DNA of 64,000 nucleotides from Echiichthys vipera (GCA_963691815.1 OY829657.1:15818712-15882711), one strand, 5' to 3'. Shown: positions 38,250 through 52,248, counted from the stretch's first letter. Translations and numbers: made by a program. Notes: generated by a model from the letters alone, not told the origin.

Positions 38250-39674
38250 GCGCTTGCACGGACACACCCGCTCACTTCAAACAGATTTGAATATTGATTT
38301 AGATTTATAAACACAGGCAGACCGTGGGTTTTTATGAATCGTCATTTTGCCTCTCTCTGTGGCTCGTGTGGAAGGCCAGAGTCAAAGGTGCAGTGACAGT
38401 CTGCTGGGAGAACTGGTTTTCACTCAGAGCTGCTGGAAGCGCACACGAACTGGTACAGCATTGATCCACTTGACCAACTCAGTGACATCTCTTTTGACAG
38501 ATTTCGATCAGAGGAAGCGGCTGAATTGATCTTAACCGTGGATTTCTTTTCACAACTTAAACTGCAGAGGAAAAGTTTTGCTGTGAAGAACAACAACACA
38601 TTCAGGTATCTCTGTTTTTTTTTTTGTGTGTGTGTGTGGTTTTATTTTTATGTTTTTGCTGCCTGATAATACACATTTATTTTGTCATCTAAGGATGGAA
38701 AAGGTGCAGTTAAACCACATAAACTCACCTGTTTATGGTGGTTTTAAAGTTAATGTCATTTGTCATAGAGGGCAGCTCCAAACGGGTGGAGGGATCAAGT
38801 CTTGGGGTAGTGGTCGGTTTTTAATTTCTTTATGACCATCACAAAGGTCACGGTTTAGTCTTCCTACATGTTTTACTGCAACAGACTCCAGCCCAGAACC
38901 ATGTTTTAGTTTAAATAGAGAAAGAAATGTTCTATACACGCCTTAACACTCACAAGATGATTTTTTTTATAGTCTCAGAATGCAACATATGAATAATGAT
39001 CTACACCGAAAAAACAAATACAAAAAAAACTAAAATAAATAATGTGAATAGTTCCTGATTTTAGCAGCTGCATGGTGATGTACCCTAACGCGAGACATTC
39101 AAACCGCTGCGTGGAAAATCATGACGTCTCATGCAGTTATCTGCTGGATCTCAGCGTTTAAATTGCTAAATAATTTATTAAAGTGTAAAGCCAGGCCCTC
39201 CGCGGGGACTTTGTATCTTAAAAGGACGTTTAAAGGGAGAAGGAGTTAAACGCCTCTGGCGGAGCAGCGCTCCCACTGACTCCCGGCTAATTGACGTCGA
39301 CGGCTTTTATCTCCGCCTCTGCTACACTCAACCTGAGGGTGAGGATTTCACCAGGCCCGCTCCAACCTGTGATTTCTACCAGTTAATGCGTAGCCTATAC
39401 ATCTTTACTAATGCACTTCACAGGCATGGGTGTTTGACCCTTGTTTGATAGCCTTGAAAAGAAAAAAAAAAAATCTCATTTCAAGATTGGATAATTACCG
39501 GGCAGGCAGCCCCCTTCTCCCCCAAGCTCTTTGCTTTATCCAGGCATGAAAATAAATAATCAACAAAATTATAAAATGGATACATGTATGTAGCATTTTA
39601 ATGGAACAAATAACCCCACAACAACCCGATCATTTAAATGTTGGGTCTTTTGCAAAAATAGATCACATTGATTG

Positions 39675-39847
<173 letters not shown>

Positions 39848-40368
39848 TCTAGGTAGCTATTCTCTCCTCTGCCCTTTTCCCTCCTTGTTTGATATTCGCA
39901 TGGCTGGATATGAGGAATGTGTTGGTGGGATCCATTCTGAGCTTAAGAGCCTGAAAAAGGAGGAAAAAAATCCAAGAGAGCCAATTCATATAGAAATGAT
40001 GATAATCTGTAATGTCAAAACCTTCTGCATTTGGCATTGGTATTAACATCAGTTTTACCTTATGACCATAAAACAACAAGTTACTCTAGAATTACTTTTA
40101 TAATTTTCTTTAGACACAAATTATAATTAATATCTCAAAATCTTTTAGATGTGTACACCTTCCAACCACTTTGAAACAAATGTTGCTTTACAGATTCACA
40201 TACCTCTGTCATCATTTTAGCTGAAACACTGACATACAAATGTAATACAAATGTTTTTAATATCCTTTATTATTTAAATTTGGGTCATTTGTATGTATGG
40301 CAAAGTTGATGAGGTTGCAATTAAAAAAAAAATCTGATTATAGAAGGTAATTATGGTGGATAGATATG

Positions 40369-40381
40369 TTGTGTGTGTGTT

Positions 40382-40434
<53 letters not shown>

Positions 40435-40437
40435 ATT
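40369..40437. repeat. (TG)n microsatellite
   Basis: TG run with a few TTTG interruptions. Confidence 0.93.
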
Positions 40438-41100
40438 TGGTTGTGAGTGTGTGGTTGACAGAGAGAGGGAGAGAGGAGCTGAAGTAGGATAATCACAAGC
40501 TGTATTTTAATTAGCCTGGCAGGTTTGATGGATACTTTGCTGCTACTGCTTTGATAGAAAAGGTGCACTGCGTAGTGAGGAAGGTGTCTAAACAGAGGGC
40601 TTTCCCCACACTGTTCTCTTATCACAAAGGAGCTAAACCTTTGTGTAATGTAACATGTAAGTGACCCTAAAGGTCATCAAAACACATTCAGTCTCCTCCC
40701 CAGGGATTAAAGGGGGTGAAACCCCATTCAGTGTCAGTTTGGGGAGTTTACTGACACAGAAGCACACAGACAGATTCACCCGGCAGTACTCTGCCTCTGG
40801 AATTGTATCTTTACCTTTATTCCGCAATGTTACAAATTTAATTTTGGCTCAAAGATCTGCCTAAAATGATTATAGAAAATGCTGTTGAATGAGTGTGTAT
40901 TCTATAGTTTTTAGTGCCGTGCCTCTGTAATGAAAAAGGAGCGTGCGTCATGATTTTATTGGGTTTATTTTCCACATACATTTTCTCTGTGAATTCAAAC
41001 GATAATGTTGCGGCTGTGTATGTTTGCCAAGTTTGCTCTTCCCATTAATATGACATGTCTTTTAATTAGTGCCATAATTGTTTGTGTTGTGTTTGTGCAG

Positions 41101-41233
41101 GAGTTTGCCAACAAACAAACGGATGCAATTAAACACACTCGCCTTCAGATCATCAATGAGGAGGCAAAGTCAAGACTGGTGGAAAAACCAACAAGGACAA
41201 ATATAAGACGGGAGCGGACTCTGCTGCCTCAAG
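41101..41233 (+). other. Weak candidate exon, unknown transcript
   Basis: Preceded by TGTGTTTGTGCAG, a good acceptor. Either a donor CAAG|GTTAAA follows at 41234, or the exon is terminal with AATAAA at 41452-41457. The frame from 41101 is open to TAA at 41236-41238 and reads as charged, coding-like residues (EFANKQTDAIKHTRLQIINE), but I recognise no protein. A stop-free stretch of this size can arise by chance. Confidence 0.2.
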
Positions 41234-42051
41234 GTTAAACTTGAACTGTCGACTTTACACAATCTGGATCGTTCTTGTTTCCTCTATAAGCCCATATTGC
41301 TTGCTGCTTTTTTTATATTAAACAAGTCAATTTTATAACCTGATATAAATCTTAATTAATGGTATATTTTGGTATCTTTGCTAAAAAAAATAATTCACTG
41401 TTTCTTCTCTGCCTTCACTCTGTATTGGAAGTAATTAAAAAATAATTTGCAAATAAAGACTGTCATTGTCAAACCACCGCCCTGATTCCTTACTCTCTCC
41501 CTCTCCACCTTAGTCATCAATAGCCTTCTCCTCTGTGTGCTGAGGTGTCTGCATGGCGTGGTAAAACCTGCCCTGCAGACCGGACCTCTCAAGTCTTCAA
41601 AGGAGTAGGAACTCAATGTGGGGGATTTGTTCAGGCTTATTTGGTAACCTACCGATTTGAATTGGATTCTGGGAGGCATTCATAACACATTTGAAAATGT
41701 TACATTGTGTGATTTTGTGTGTAATCCCCATAATAAATTTTAGAAATGGCCACAGCACTTGCACAACTGTGACTATTCATGATTTATCAAATGGTTTTCT
41801 TGTCTTGCCTCTCGGGGGTAAGGTGTGTGTTGCCGGCAAGGGACAAGGCAATCCGGGCCGTTGGTTGGGAGAGCCAGTAAGGAGATGATTCTTACATTTG
41901 AACCTTTCTCTCAACACTGTTTCTTATATTTGGCCAGAGTATGTGATAGGGTCAGCCACCGTGCCTACAGACAGTTTCTCTCAGACCCCCCAAACTGCAC
42001 TGGAGCATTACAACCTCTACTGGATTATACCTCCTTGGAAGGAGGGTTAGT

Positions 42052-42129
42052 GCACACACACACAGACACACACACACGCGCACACGCACACGCACACGCA
42101 CACGCACACGCACACGCACACGCACACGC

Positions 42130-42179
<50 letters not shown>
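42052..42179. repeat. CACACG hexamer array within (CA)n
   Basis: About ten copies of the hexamer CACACG at 42078-42137 flanked by pure CA. Confidence 0.95.
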
Positions 42180-42182
<3 letters not shown>

Positions 42183-42893
42183 GCAAAGTATTGAATAATA
42201 TGCACGTCTAATAAGTCCAATTTAAAATGCCCCCACCAGACAGGTGTTACGACATATAAGATACTCAGCGTTGACTAATCATTTGTGTCTGATATGGTTT
42301 TTCCACCAAAAAGTACAATTACCTTGTTAAAAAATCTGCTCCTTCTCCCTCATTGAAAAAAATACAGGGATACAGAATATTCAAATGTTCTTAATTTCAA
42401 AAGTTTAAAAGCCTTTTTTAATAAAAGATGTCTGCTACTTTGTTAAAAACACTCTTCTCAGTGTTTCCACCGGATGTTTCAAGTTTTTGTGTAAGTGGCA
42501 TATGTACCCTGTTTGACATCCAGACTCGCTCATTTTAAAGGTGAGCACAGAGACGTCTCTCTTTTAGCCAGTTCATTTGGAAAACAGCTATGTAGTGGTA
42601 AAATCCGCACGCGCCCCATTCTTCTCGGTGAGGGTAAAAGTAACACTAATTGATATGAGTCGTGTGTGTTTGCAAAAACAATCATTGTTGGCCTTGTGCT
42701 TTATTTAAAATACTAAAAAGATAAGTCACAATACAGTATGCTATATTAGATAATCCGGAAGGAATGAATAATGTTATCCAGTGGATTCAACTTCTTTACA
42801 AATATGATCCATGGTCCATTTGGTGGCTCCACTCCACTGCTTGGACTTCTTCTCTGATACATGTAACTCTCCCGCCTTAGTTCGTTAAGAGCG

Positions 42894-43069
<176 letters not shown>

Positions 43070-44499
43070 CAGCGTTTCAGTCTTGTCCAAACCCTACTTT
43101 GCTTTGAATGACACTTTGGCGATGCCCCCAGCTCCCTACTTCGACTTCTCAAGCGTACCCCCTGTTAGTGCCAACTCTGCCAATTCCTCTCATGTCTTTA
43201 ATATCTCTCTTTGGACCCTTGAGTTTTGCCAGTGAAGACTCCCCTGTGACAGTTGGACATTGCCCTCACATTTGGGAGACAGCGGCGGGTGTTTGTAGCG
43301 TTCCCAGCCCCGGGCCTGTGGGGAATCTGTGATGGCTCGCCTGTCAGCCGGCCCCTCCCCTGTAATTAGGAGAGTAAACACAGCGCCTGGCTCGGCTTGG
43401 GGGAGAAGTAGGAGGGAAGCGGAGGAGGGAACCGGAGGAGGGGACCATCCGGCTCCTGTCCTATTGCTACTTGAGCTATCCAGGAGCAACTTTGGACAAA
43501 CAGACGATGTGATGTGCACCCCATCACATCTCTGAGAAGGACTGAGATGTGGAGGAGAGTGTAGTCTGTGCTACATGCTGAGGAACATCAGATTTCCATA
43601 TGTATTTGTTGAGCATCACTGAACAACTGAGGAGGCTTTTTGCTGAACTGAACCTTTGCAGAGAAAATACAAATAAAGTGATCACTCCAGGATCTGAGAG
43701 CTTTTCAGATCAGAACGTATAAAGTGAAGAGCATGTTGATGAGATTCCTGCAAGGTATTTCATGTACATTTTGACCAGTGTTATTCCCATGTAGCAGACC
43801 AGCAGAAAACTTAAAACGAATCCAGCACTAAGCCTCCGTCCCTCCTCTCTTCACCTCTCTCCTGGTTGCTGGGGGGACTGGTCAGCAGCTGGGGGAATGT
43901 GTTGTGGGCTGGAGTTGTTGCCGTAACTTGGGACCAGCCTGGGGGGAGCGCCATCCCACCCAACCCCAGCCACTCTGCTCTGCCCAGGCAGGGAGGGTGG
44001 CTGCGGGAATGCCGAGAACAGGAGGGGAGGAATTTCACTGGAGAACCTGCCAGAGAAATGCCATGCGGGGAGTGATGAAGAGAGAAACCTAGATGGAGAG
44101 GGAGAGAGAGAGAGAGAGGGAGAAAAGGAGATCTCAGCCAATTGAAATGCAGCCTGTCAGTGTCATTTTGGTTTTGTAGTATGCTTACTGATGATGGGCC
44201 AGTTGCTGAATGAGCTTGTTGCCACACAGACACAGTGGCACCTCATCTGACTCAGATCCTACGCAGATGGCTTGGGGTTCAGTGGGCGTAACTGAGGTAG
44301 CTTGAAGTTAAGTCAGTGCATTTGAAACACATAATTGTTTTACAGTTTTAGTGTAAATCATCCATCTGTAGTATCTGCCATCTGTCTCTCCAAGACATGA
44401 GCATGATCACATACACAAGTTTTTGTGTAAGTACATTTTAAATCAGATGGTGTGCATCGGTGTGTGCATGTGGCGGACAGGGAGAGTACAAAGGGAGGG

Positions 44500-45330
44500 G
44501 TGCTTGAAGGCCCAGCATACATGCCAAAGTCTTTACGGCGCCCAGAGAGCCATGCTGCAGCATCATGGTCCACAGCATGGAAAGACATGGGGCAGATGGG
44601 TGCAGTGTAGCAGCACAACCTCCCCCTTCGCCTCCCAAATGTGAGGCAGCAGTGGTGGGAATGGCACAGTGTGAGAGGGAGCCTGGGTTCAGGGCTGAAA
44701 CAGAAAAGCTGTTGGAGGGGCATTTGGGGGCTGGGGGAGAGAGGGGGCTGAAAGCTGTTGGGGGGGGTTGCGCTTTGGAGAAGTTGGTAGGGCAGGCATC
44801 CTGCAATGGAGAGGGAAAACCAGTCCCCCCTGTCACATCCCTTTGAAATCCAAGTGCAGGGGCACGAGCCCAGGGAGGAGTGGCAGCGTGGCCCAGCGCC
44901 TGGGCAGACAGGCAGTCACCGCGCTGGGCCACAGTCCAGCTCGCCTTGCTTGGCCCCTTCCCACCCCAGCCCACCCCGTCTGGCCGAGGCTTATGGGAGT
45001 CAGGCAGCCGACCCCCAGTGGACAGGCCGGAGCCCTACACTATAGAGTCCCATGTCAGAGACTCTGCTGGGTTTGAAACAGCGGCAGCATCCACCGGGCG
45101 AGAGGCCCTGCAGAGATGGGGTGGGGTGGGTGTTTGGGTACCTCCACTGCCTCACAGCTCCTCCTGCACCCAGGCCTCTGGATGAGGGCCCAGTGGAGTC
45201 TGCTGCTGATGATAACCCCCACCTCACCACCAGGCCATTCTGCCTACAGGGCCTGCGCAGGTCCACACATCCCCATGGCAACAGTGGCAGGGCTGTCCAC
45301 ACAATGTGAGTGGGCAACAAGCCAAATGCT
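44500..45330. other. GC-rich non-coding block
   Basis: Notably GC-rich compared with its flanks, with overlapping open frames on both strands (up to 178 codons) that share no recognisable domain and look like a by-product of base composition. Could be conserved regulatory DNA. Confidence 0.4.
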
Positions 45331-45887
45331 GCCAAATTGGGATGAGGCAGAGACATTTTGGGAGAATGCTCAATCCAGAATCTTTTCACCTTCATTTTGT
45401 CTCTGGATAATCATGTTTTTGGCAGCCGTGATCTAATATCAGAGACTTGGCCAGGATCTGCTATTTAAACAGCGGTCAGCAACAGCAGCAGTGACAACCA
45501 CACCTTCTTTTGTGTGGTCCTCCACCGCTGCTCCATCTTAAACCACTCTATAGACTCTAAAATCTTAACGGTCAATTTCTTGGCGGCAACACGAGGCATT
45601 TATAAACTAGACCCTCAAGCAGAATTGACCCGATACATTCTGGAGCATTCGTTGTGTGTTTAAAGAGACCTTGTCATGGCAACATTAAGCCTGCGTAAAC
45701 ACAAGTAGTTCAATGACATTCACAGCAGCCACCTAAAGTTGATTCCCCACCCACTCTAAGCCACTGGGAAGATACTGTATAAGTGGTTGGGTGGTGTTTA
45801 CTGAAAGTGGATATCTGCTGTTTGTTTTGTTGTTCTGCTTTTCCGAACGTAAACACTGCAGAGATTTCCTTGAGTGGTGTTTGAAAT

Positions 45888-45914
45888 GTGTGTGTGTGTG
45901 TGGTTGTGTGTGTG
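45888..45914. repeat. Short (TG)n
   Basis: TG run with one interruption. Confidence 0.9.
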
Positions 45915-48629
45915 CCATGTGTTATATTTGCTGATAACAGGATTTACTCAAATTGCGAATCACCAGTTGAGAAAGGTTAATTGTCAGTGCAACTGGTAGA
46001 ATGGGTACATGCAATAATTATTAGTCTAAGTTGCTTTATTATTTAGGGACGCTAATTAGGCATTAACTGTGGTCCCCTTTTTGGATCACAACTTCAAATG
46101 CATGTCAAATTGCATTAAGTTCACTTTGACATCCATTCATCAAACTAAAGGAATGCGGTTTTGTAGATGTCCTTAGTGTGTTTATTATTATGAAACTGAT
46201 CTGTTCTTGAGGTATTGATCAGAAAATTAGCAGAGGGATTTTCAGAAATTGCTCAATGTAGTCGTGCAGCCTCATTTTATTCGCTGTGAGGGCGATACAA
46301 TTAATGATTGATGTGTTGTTTTTCTGGGTGCTGGTGGTTTTAGTTTGGTAATTTAAGATTGCATTAAGAAGGATATTTGAAGCACAAAAAAACCCAACAA
46401 CACTTGACTGGAAGTATATTTTCAGTCACACCAGTTATTACTCCTCTTAGAAACACAAGGTTTGGTTTATGTGCCACCCATGTGGATGATGCTGGCATGA
46501 GTCTTGCACTAAGGTGAGGTGGAAAGTGACAAGGAAAGAAAGCAAGAGATCAAGGCATGACTGCCAGTGCATGTCATTGCCCTACACTCTCATCAAATAG
46601 CCCCGTGCTGCTTATGTTGCTGCCCAGACGCAAATTAATTTGGAGGCCTGGAAAGACTGCAGAGCCCAGGACTCATCTCTGCCCTTTAAAAAAAAGAAAA
46701 GACACCAGCGGAGAGCACTCTTCCAACAAGGGGGGGCAGGGGCAGAGAGAGGGGTTTTGATGGATTTCAGTGGAGGGTAATACAGTGTCTGGAATAAGAT
46801 GGGAGGGTACAGAGGACACGGTTGAATGTGCTTGTCCTGCTATGATGACAAGATGGCTCAGCCACCACTGTGCCACTGGCCTCCCCTTGCTTTCTTCCTC
46901 CCCTCCCTCCCCCTGGTACTCCCCCTCAGGACACCAGTGAAGTAGAAGGGAGTGCTGAGGGAAAGGGCGGGGGGTAGAGGAGCACTGACAGTTAGCCGCC
47001 GTTTAATCTTCTCCTTGGCTCACTGCAGATTCTTTCACTACATGCCCCACTCCCTCTTCTCCCCAAATCTGTACCTGCTCATCCCTGGGCCCGCTTTACA
47101 GGGGGGCTCTTGATCAGTGAGGTGATGGAGAATGGCCTTCGTCACACACTCCAAATAGGATCGGATTGCCTGGGAGTAAAAGGTGAGAGCTTCATGGAGC
47201 TTGGTAAAAAAAGAGGAGGTGGTGGTGTGGTGTGTATGGGGTGCTCCTGCAACCAGACACTACCAAGAAATGAGCTGTGTTTGAGATGTAGTTTCCAGGG
47301 CTCAAAGGTTTTAGAGAGGTTTGTGAAGGTGCAGAAGTACCACAAAACCCCAGGGCCTGTGTAAGGGGGTTGGCCAAGAGAAGGGGAGCCAGGCGGAGGT
47401 CTTGTTCTTTACCAGCACATCGTTGGCATGTCGTTAACCTCCCAGAGCTCTGGAGAAAATAGGCAAGCCTCTGTGTGTGCTTAAAACTCACAGGCTTTGT
47501 TTGTAAGGTGCCTGGGGAGAGCTGGACCCCTGCTGGAGGACAAGGTAACAAAACAGCAGCATGCTGACTGAAGGAGGGATGGACACTGGAGCAAAGGGTT
47601 AAATAAAAACATGCTGGGTCACAGACCAGCCCCCTGGGGTCAGTATTATACAGTTAAGTGGCTCAAATGAAGTGTTTCAATATCTGGAGATCCTTCACAC
47701 AACAGTTAACACAATACTTGATCCCATTGATCTTGTTATATTTTTATCCATGGTGATAGAAGTATACAAGTCCGCTAGTGAAGCTTGACATTAACTTGTT
47801 ATATATAATTTATTTAATCAGAACAAAGTTTACAAAGGTTATGTGCAGCACAATTTCTTGGCTGGGAGCATCACCTACTGTAAAACGGCAAATTGTTTTT
47901 ACATTTTGATTTTTGTTCTGATTAAAGAAACAAGATACAACATGATGCCCTTTGGACAGAGTCAGACGGTTCACTCCTGTGTTCACTCTTCATGCTAAGC
48001 TAAGATAACTGCCTGCTGGCTAAAGCCTAAAATGAAAAGGCAATATGTACCATTTCCACATTTAAATGTCCAAAAACGATTAGAAATGTTGTGTACTAAC
48101 ATTATCCAACATCTTACAACAATGTTCATTCCCAGAGTAATCTGTAATTCATAACAATCTATGTTATTTTTTTGTTGCACATTAATGCATGTAATGTATG
48201 CACATCAGTGTCAGAAGCTGTCTTCATTTTTACAAGACACTTTTTCGACTTTGATCATTTTAACTCTATATTTTAACCTGATGGAGAATTAAATTCATAG
48301 GACGTCTGGATTTTAAGTTATCAGAGAAACAAGATTAGCAAACTTTGGCTTGTTGCTTCACACCCCTCTGCCGACAAGCTGAACAGCATCAGAGAAACAC
48401 TGATTTTTTTTATGTGAAACTGCTTCATGCGGTGTCACATAATGTTTGTTTTGGACAGGAGGAGCCCTTTGGATAATTCTGCTCCTGGTTAAAATCCTAC
48501 TGAACACCTGAATCTTACGTTATCAGGGGAAAAAAATTGGAGCAGCTCAGCTCGCAGGCCCTCTGGGACGTCCTATGTCTGCAGGCGAAACACTGATTTA
48601 TTTTTGGGCAATTTATCTTTTTTTGTAAT

Positions 48630-48765
48630 TTGATAGAACAGGTGCAGATAGACGGAAAAGTGGGGAGAAAGGGTCGAAGGTTGGGATCGAACCCAGACCG
48701 CTGCAGTTAGAACTCAGCCTTCAGTAGATGGGGCCCATGTTCTAAATGAGCTACACTGCTCCCAG
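48630..48765 (-). mobile_element. tRNA-derived SINE copy
   Basis: On the minus strand, an A-box-like TAGCTCATTTAGA (48753-48741) is followed by a B-box-like GGTTCGATCCC (48693-48683). A purine-rich tail then includes TTTCTCCCCAC and TTCCGTCTA, the layout of a common teleost tRNA-SINE. The anticodon arm does not fold as a real tRNA, so this is not a tRNA gene. Confidence 0.62.
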
Positions 48766-48869
48766 AAATTTTTGTTGTTGACTTGATTGACAAACTAGCT
48801 ACAGAATCTTACATATTGTACTTTTAATGGACACATATGAGACTAAACGGATCTAATCATTTAACTCTC

Positions 48870-49020
48870 CACCAGAAATAAATAAATGTATTTGCTACTT
48901 TTATGCTGCTAGTAGGAATAGTCACATAAAAGTAGCAAATTGAAAATACTCAAGCAAACTACAAGTACTTCAAAATTGTACCTATTCACAGTACTTGAGT
49001 AAATGTATTTGTATTTTTGT
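48870..49020. mobile_element. Fragment of a teleost interspersed repeat (AGTACTTGAGTAAATG family)
   Basis: AATACTCAAG, CAAGTACTTCAAAATTGTAC and AGTACTTGAGTAAATGTA are phrases I recognise from a very common fish repeat. Only an end fragment is present. The family name is not assigned. Confidence 0.5.
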
Positions 49021-49821
49021 ATATGTTTTGTATATGCCTCCATCATTCCCCAGGTGCTTACACTACACACAATTCATCAAACTCTATTCATCAGGGTAAC
49101 TAACAGAATAATGTTTAATTCTGCTACATTAGGTTTTAAATATTATGAACAAAGAGACTGGAAGAGAAACTATTTTCTGCAGCCTGTCATCTGATATGAA
49201 TGCATATTTACCGCCATAACATAACAATAGTGAAAAGAAAAAATGACATGACTATTTTCTAAGTGTGTCGGTGTGATGCGAGTTAATGAGACTGGAGATG
49301 GAGTACAGAGGGGAAAAAATGGGCAGTGGGAGTTAGAACAAGAGGTTGGTAACTCTTGCTTAGTCTTGTGATCAAACACCAGTGGTAACACTACAAACTT
49401 CTAGCCCTTCTTTTCAGCATTTCTCCTAACCACCCCCTTCTTTTCTACAGTAGTAATGCCCCTCACTATTTTTCTACATCTTATCCCTTTTAATTAGAAA
49501 GCAAATTCTGCAGCCTGGAGAGACCTAATCCCCTACTACCCAACAATGCACAGAGTGGCTTTGAACAGCCGACCTGCAGCCCTCAACCCCCAGTGCCTCA
49601 AATTCCCCCCACACTGCTGGACCTTCAAGGGGGGAAGGGGGCCTTTCTCTTACCAGAACATTATTACTTAAGGATACATGTGCTGTGCTATAAGCAGAAC
49701 TACATATTTGCATTTTAGGAATGTTAACAGTAATTAACAGCTAAGTGACACATGTGACAGAAATGATACAAGTGTATGCCAACTCGGTCTATCTCCCCCG
49801 TGAGAGATGTAGCCTCAGCTG

Positions 49822-49829
49822 ATTTGCAT
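49822..49829 (+). promoter_or_regulatory. Octamer (POU) motif ATTTGCAT
   Basis: Perfect octamer inside the enhancer-like block 49740-50130, which also contains several ATTA/TAAT cores and GATTAGA motifs. Confidence 0.35.
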
Positions 49830-50767
49830 ATATATTAATGTCCCTTATTGTATAGATTAGATCCCATTAGTTGTGGTGATTCTGCTAGAAGGTGCAGTCA
49901 CTAGGATGCTTAAAGTCTCGTTATTATGTTAAAATGATGTTTAAATTGTTGGAGGGCAAGAAAAAAAAGAAGGGGGTTATGGCACTAATGCAAGGTTAAG
50001 GGTGATTAGACATCCTGACCATCCTGACAATAGGCTGAGATTAGATTCTAAAAGCCCCAAAAAGGAAAACGCCTCTCTAAAATGGAACTCCATTAGCTGT
50101 CTGTGCATTTACACTGCATGTATCTAAAATTACCAGCTTTCATTTCTTAATAAAAGTATATCTAGATGGAGCACACAGTCTGCTGAAATTAAATTCTGGC
50201 CTCATTCCTGGGTCTGAGTGCTTAACATCCACTCTGGCAGTTAAAATAGGGGCAAAGTGATCATTTACTGAGCTGTTTGTCTGAAGAATTATGAAGCTGT
50301 CAGCGTCTGCTCTTGTGCCATCCATGGAGAGAGAGGTCATCTGATAGTGGCGATGATGAGAGGAGGAAATCAGGCACAGAGGCGCTGATAATAGCAACAG
50401 TTTAATCTACTGATTGCTTCTCTTGATTTACACAAGAGAAACATTGGAAAGTTAGATTTTCAAGTCTTTGTGCAGCACTGCCTCCAGTGGCTAATTCTTC
50501 GCTCCACCCATAATGTGCTTTCTTCACAGAGCCAGATGGAGTTGACTTCAGAAGTTTAAATACATTTGGTGAATTTCTAGTCAGTAAGGCGATAATGTAA
50601 GTGCACATAAGGTTTACTGATCAAAGGAAGCAGATACTAGACATTTTAATGGTGTTGTATGACAGCTTGTGAATGTTCTGGTTGGCAAACACACCTTGAA
50701 GGCGATTGTTATTTTTTGATACATATTTTTAGTATGTTATCTCAATGCTTAACTTTTTATTTTATTT

Positions 50768-50965
50768 TAAAGGTCCCATATTATGCTCATTATCAGGCTA
50801 ATACCTCTCATACTGTCTGTCTGAATACACCTGTATTCACCCTCTGTCTGAAACTCTCTGTTTTAGCACCTGCTTCTTTAAGTCTCTCTCCTGAAAAAGC
50901 CCAGTCGGTTCAGATTGGTCAGTGTTTCCGGGTCTTCCGCATCTGGACTCAACGTAATCTGGCAA
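50768..50965. mobile_element. Truncated MITE (TTTAAAGGTCCCATATTATG family)
   Basis: It begins TTTTAAAGGTCCCATATTAT, a well-known end of a teleost non-autonomous DNA element. The interior has CACCCTCTGTCTGAAACTCT and CCTGAAAAAGCCCAGTC, also typical. The far end is missing. Confidence 0.6.
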
Positions 50966-51440
50966 AAACACAGAAAATGATGCTGCACCAAATTAATTCT
51001 TGGCCACATGCAAGATTCTCTTTACTTTAAAACAGATGTTTATTATGTTACAGCCAGTTTCCTGCAGATGTGTCCGCTGCATCACTGCTGGCCATTGTCC
51101 AACGTCTGTTGTACAATTTTAGGCTGAGGGAAAGTGTTTTTGCTTTCTCCCATATAGCTACAGTTTCCAGTAAATTCAGGATGAGCTGATTTAGAACCTG
51201 CTAGATTAAGGTTAACCATCACAACGAGGGTGATGTCTGCTTTCATTGTTGTCTGTATTACATTGTGTAATAATGCACAACCTCTAAGGGTTCACTGGCT
51301 TCATCCATATGCAGTGTGCATAAAGAAGCCTATACATGATTTGTGGCTTACAAAAAATGCTAGCCCTTTCAAGATGTGTTAGTTGGTTGATAGAAAATAA
51401 AGTTACATATACTGTAGTTTGAGTAAAGAGATATCATGAT

Positions 51441-51772
51441 TAGCTCAGCAACGATTTAATCGATTAGTGTCAACTATTAAATTCATCGGCAACTATTTGG
51501 ATAAGTGCCTAATTGGTCGGAGTCACCTTTCAAGACAAAAATAAAAAAGCCTCTGGTTCCAGCTTCCTATATTTGAATATTTTCTGGTTTCTTTACTCCT
51601 CTATGACGGTAAAATTAATTACTTTGTGGATGTCTTCTTGGTCTTTAGGAGACACTAATCAACATTTTTCCCTATTTTCTGAGATTTTATAGACCAAACA
51701 ACTAATCAATTAATCAAGATTATTTATCAACAGAGTAATTGACAGTGGAAATAATCATTAATCACAGCCCTA
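51441..51772. mobile_element. hAT-type MITE with perfect 8-bp target duplication
   Basis: The element is 332 bp and starts TAGCTCAGCAACGATTTAAT. The reverse complement of its end is TAGGGCTGTGATTAATGATT. It is flanked on both sides by ATCATGAT (51433-51440 and 51773-51780). The ends resemble the common fish family beginning TAGGGCTGCAACTAACGAT. Non-coding. An 8-bp duplication is the hAT hallmark. Confidence 0.85.
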
Positions 51773-52248
51773 ATCATGATCTTTTTCATACTTCCAAATG
51801 CTCGCTGTAGCACTGTATAGAATAGTGATTTAGCTGTTTTTGCATCAAAATGTAGTTAGTTAGCAGCAGATAATGGCAAACACATGGATGTACTGGATCT
51901 ACAAGTACTTTACTTAGATAGAGAGGAAACTGAAGAAGGGCATTTTGGTTCAGATGGAAGAGATGAAAGAAAATCTCTGTCATGAATGAATAAATTGGTC
52001 TTGTGTGGAGAACTCAGTAATTTGCAGACTTCTTTCTTCATTGTGCCGTTTTCTTGATTTTCAGTCTTTCAGCTCCGTCACCTCTCCCCTCTCGCTGTAA
52101 CAATGTTGTCTTACAGAAATTCAGAGTTTTATTGACATAATGAATGATCTTTCAAAGAGAACACAATTACATTAAATAACTTCATTTAGCTTCCCATATA
52201 AATTATTTCTCAGCTAATTAACATTGATAGAGATGGCTTGAGCAGGGA

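Noticed and set aside
44438..45395. Several 100-178 codon frames in a GC-rich block
   Set aside because: Many frames open at once on both strands, which is expected from few AT-rich stop codons; none resembles a family.
48683..48753. tRNA gene on the minus strand
   Set aside because: A- and B-box-like motifs are present but the spacing and anticodon arm are wrong, and the flanks match a dispersed SINE layout.
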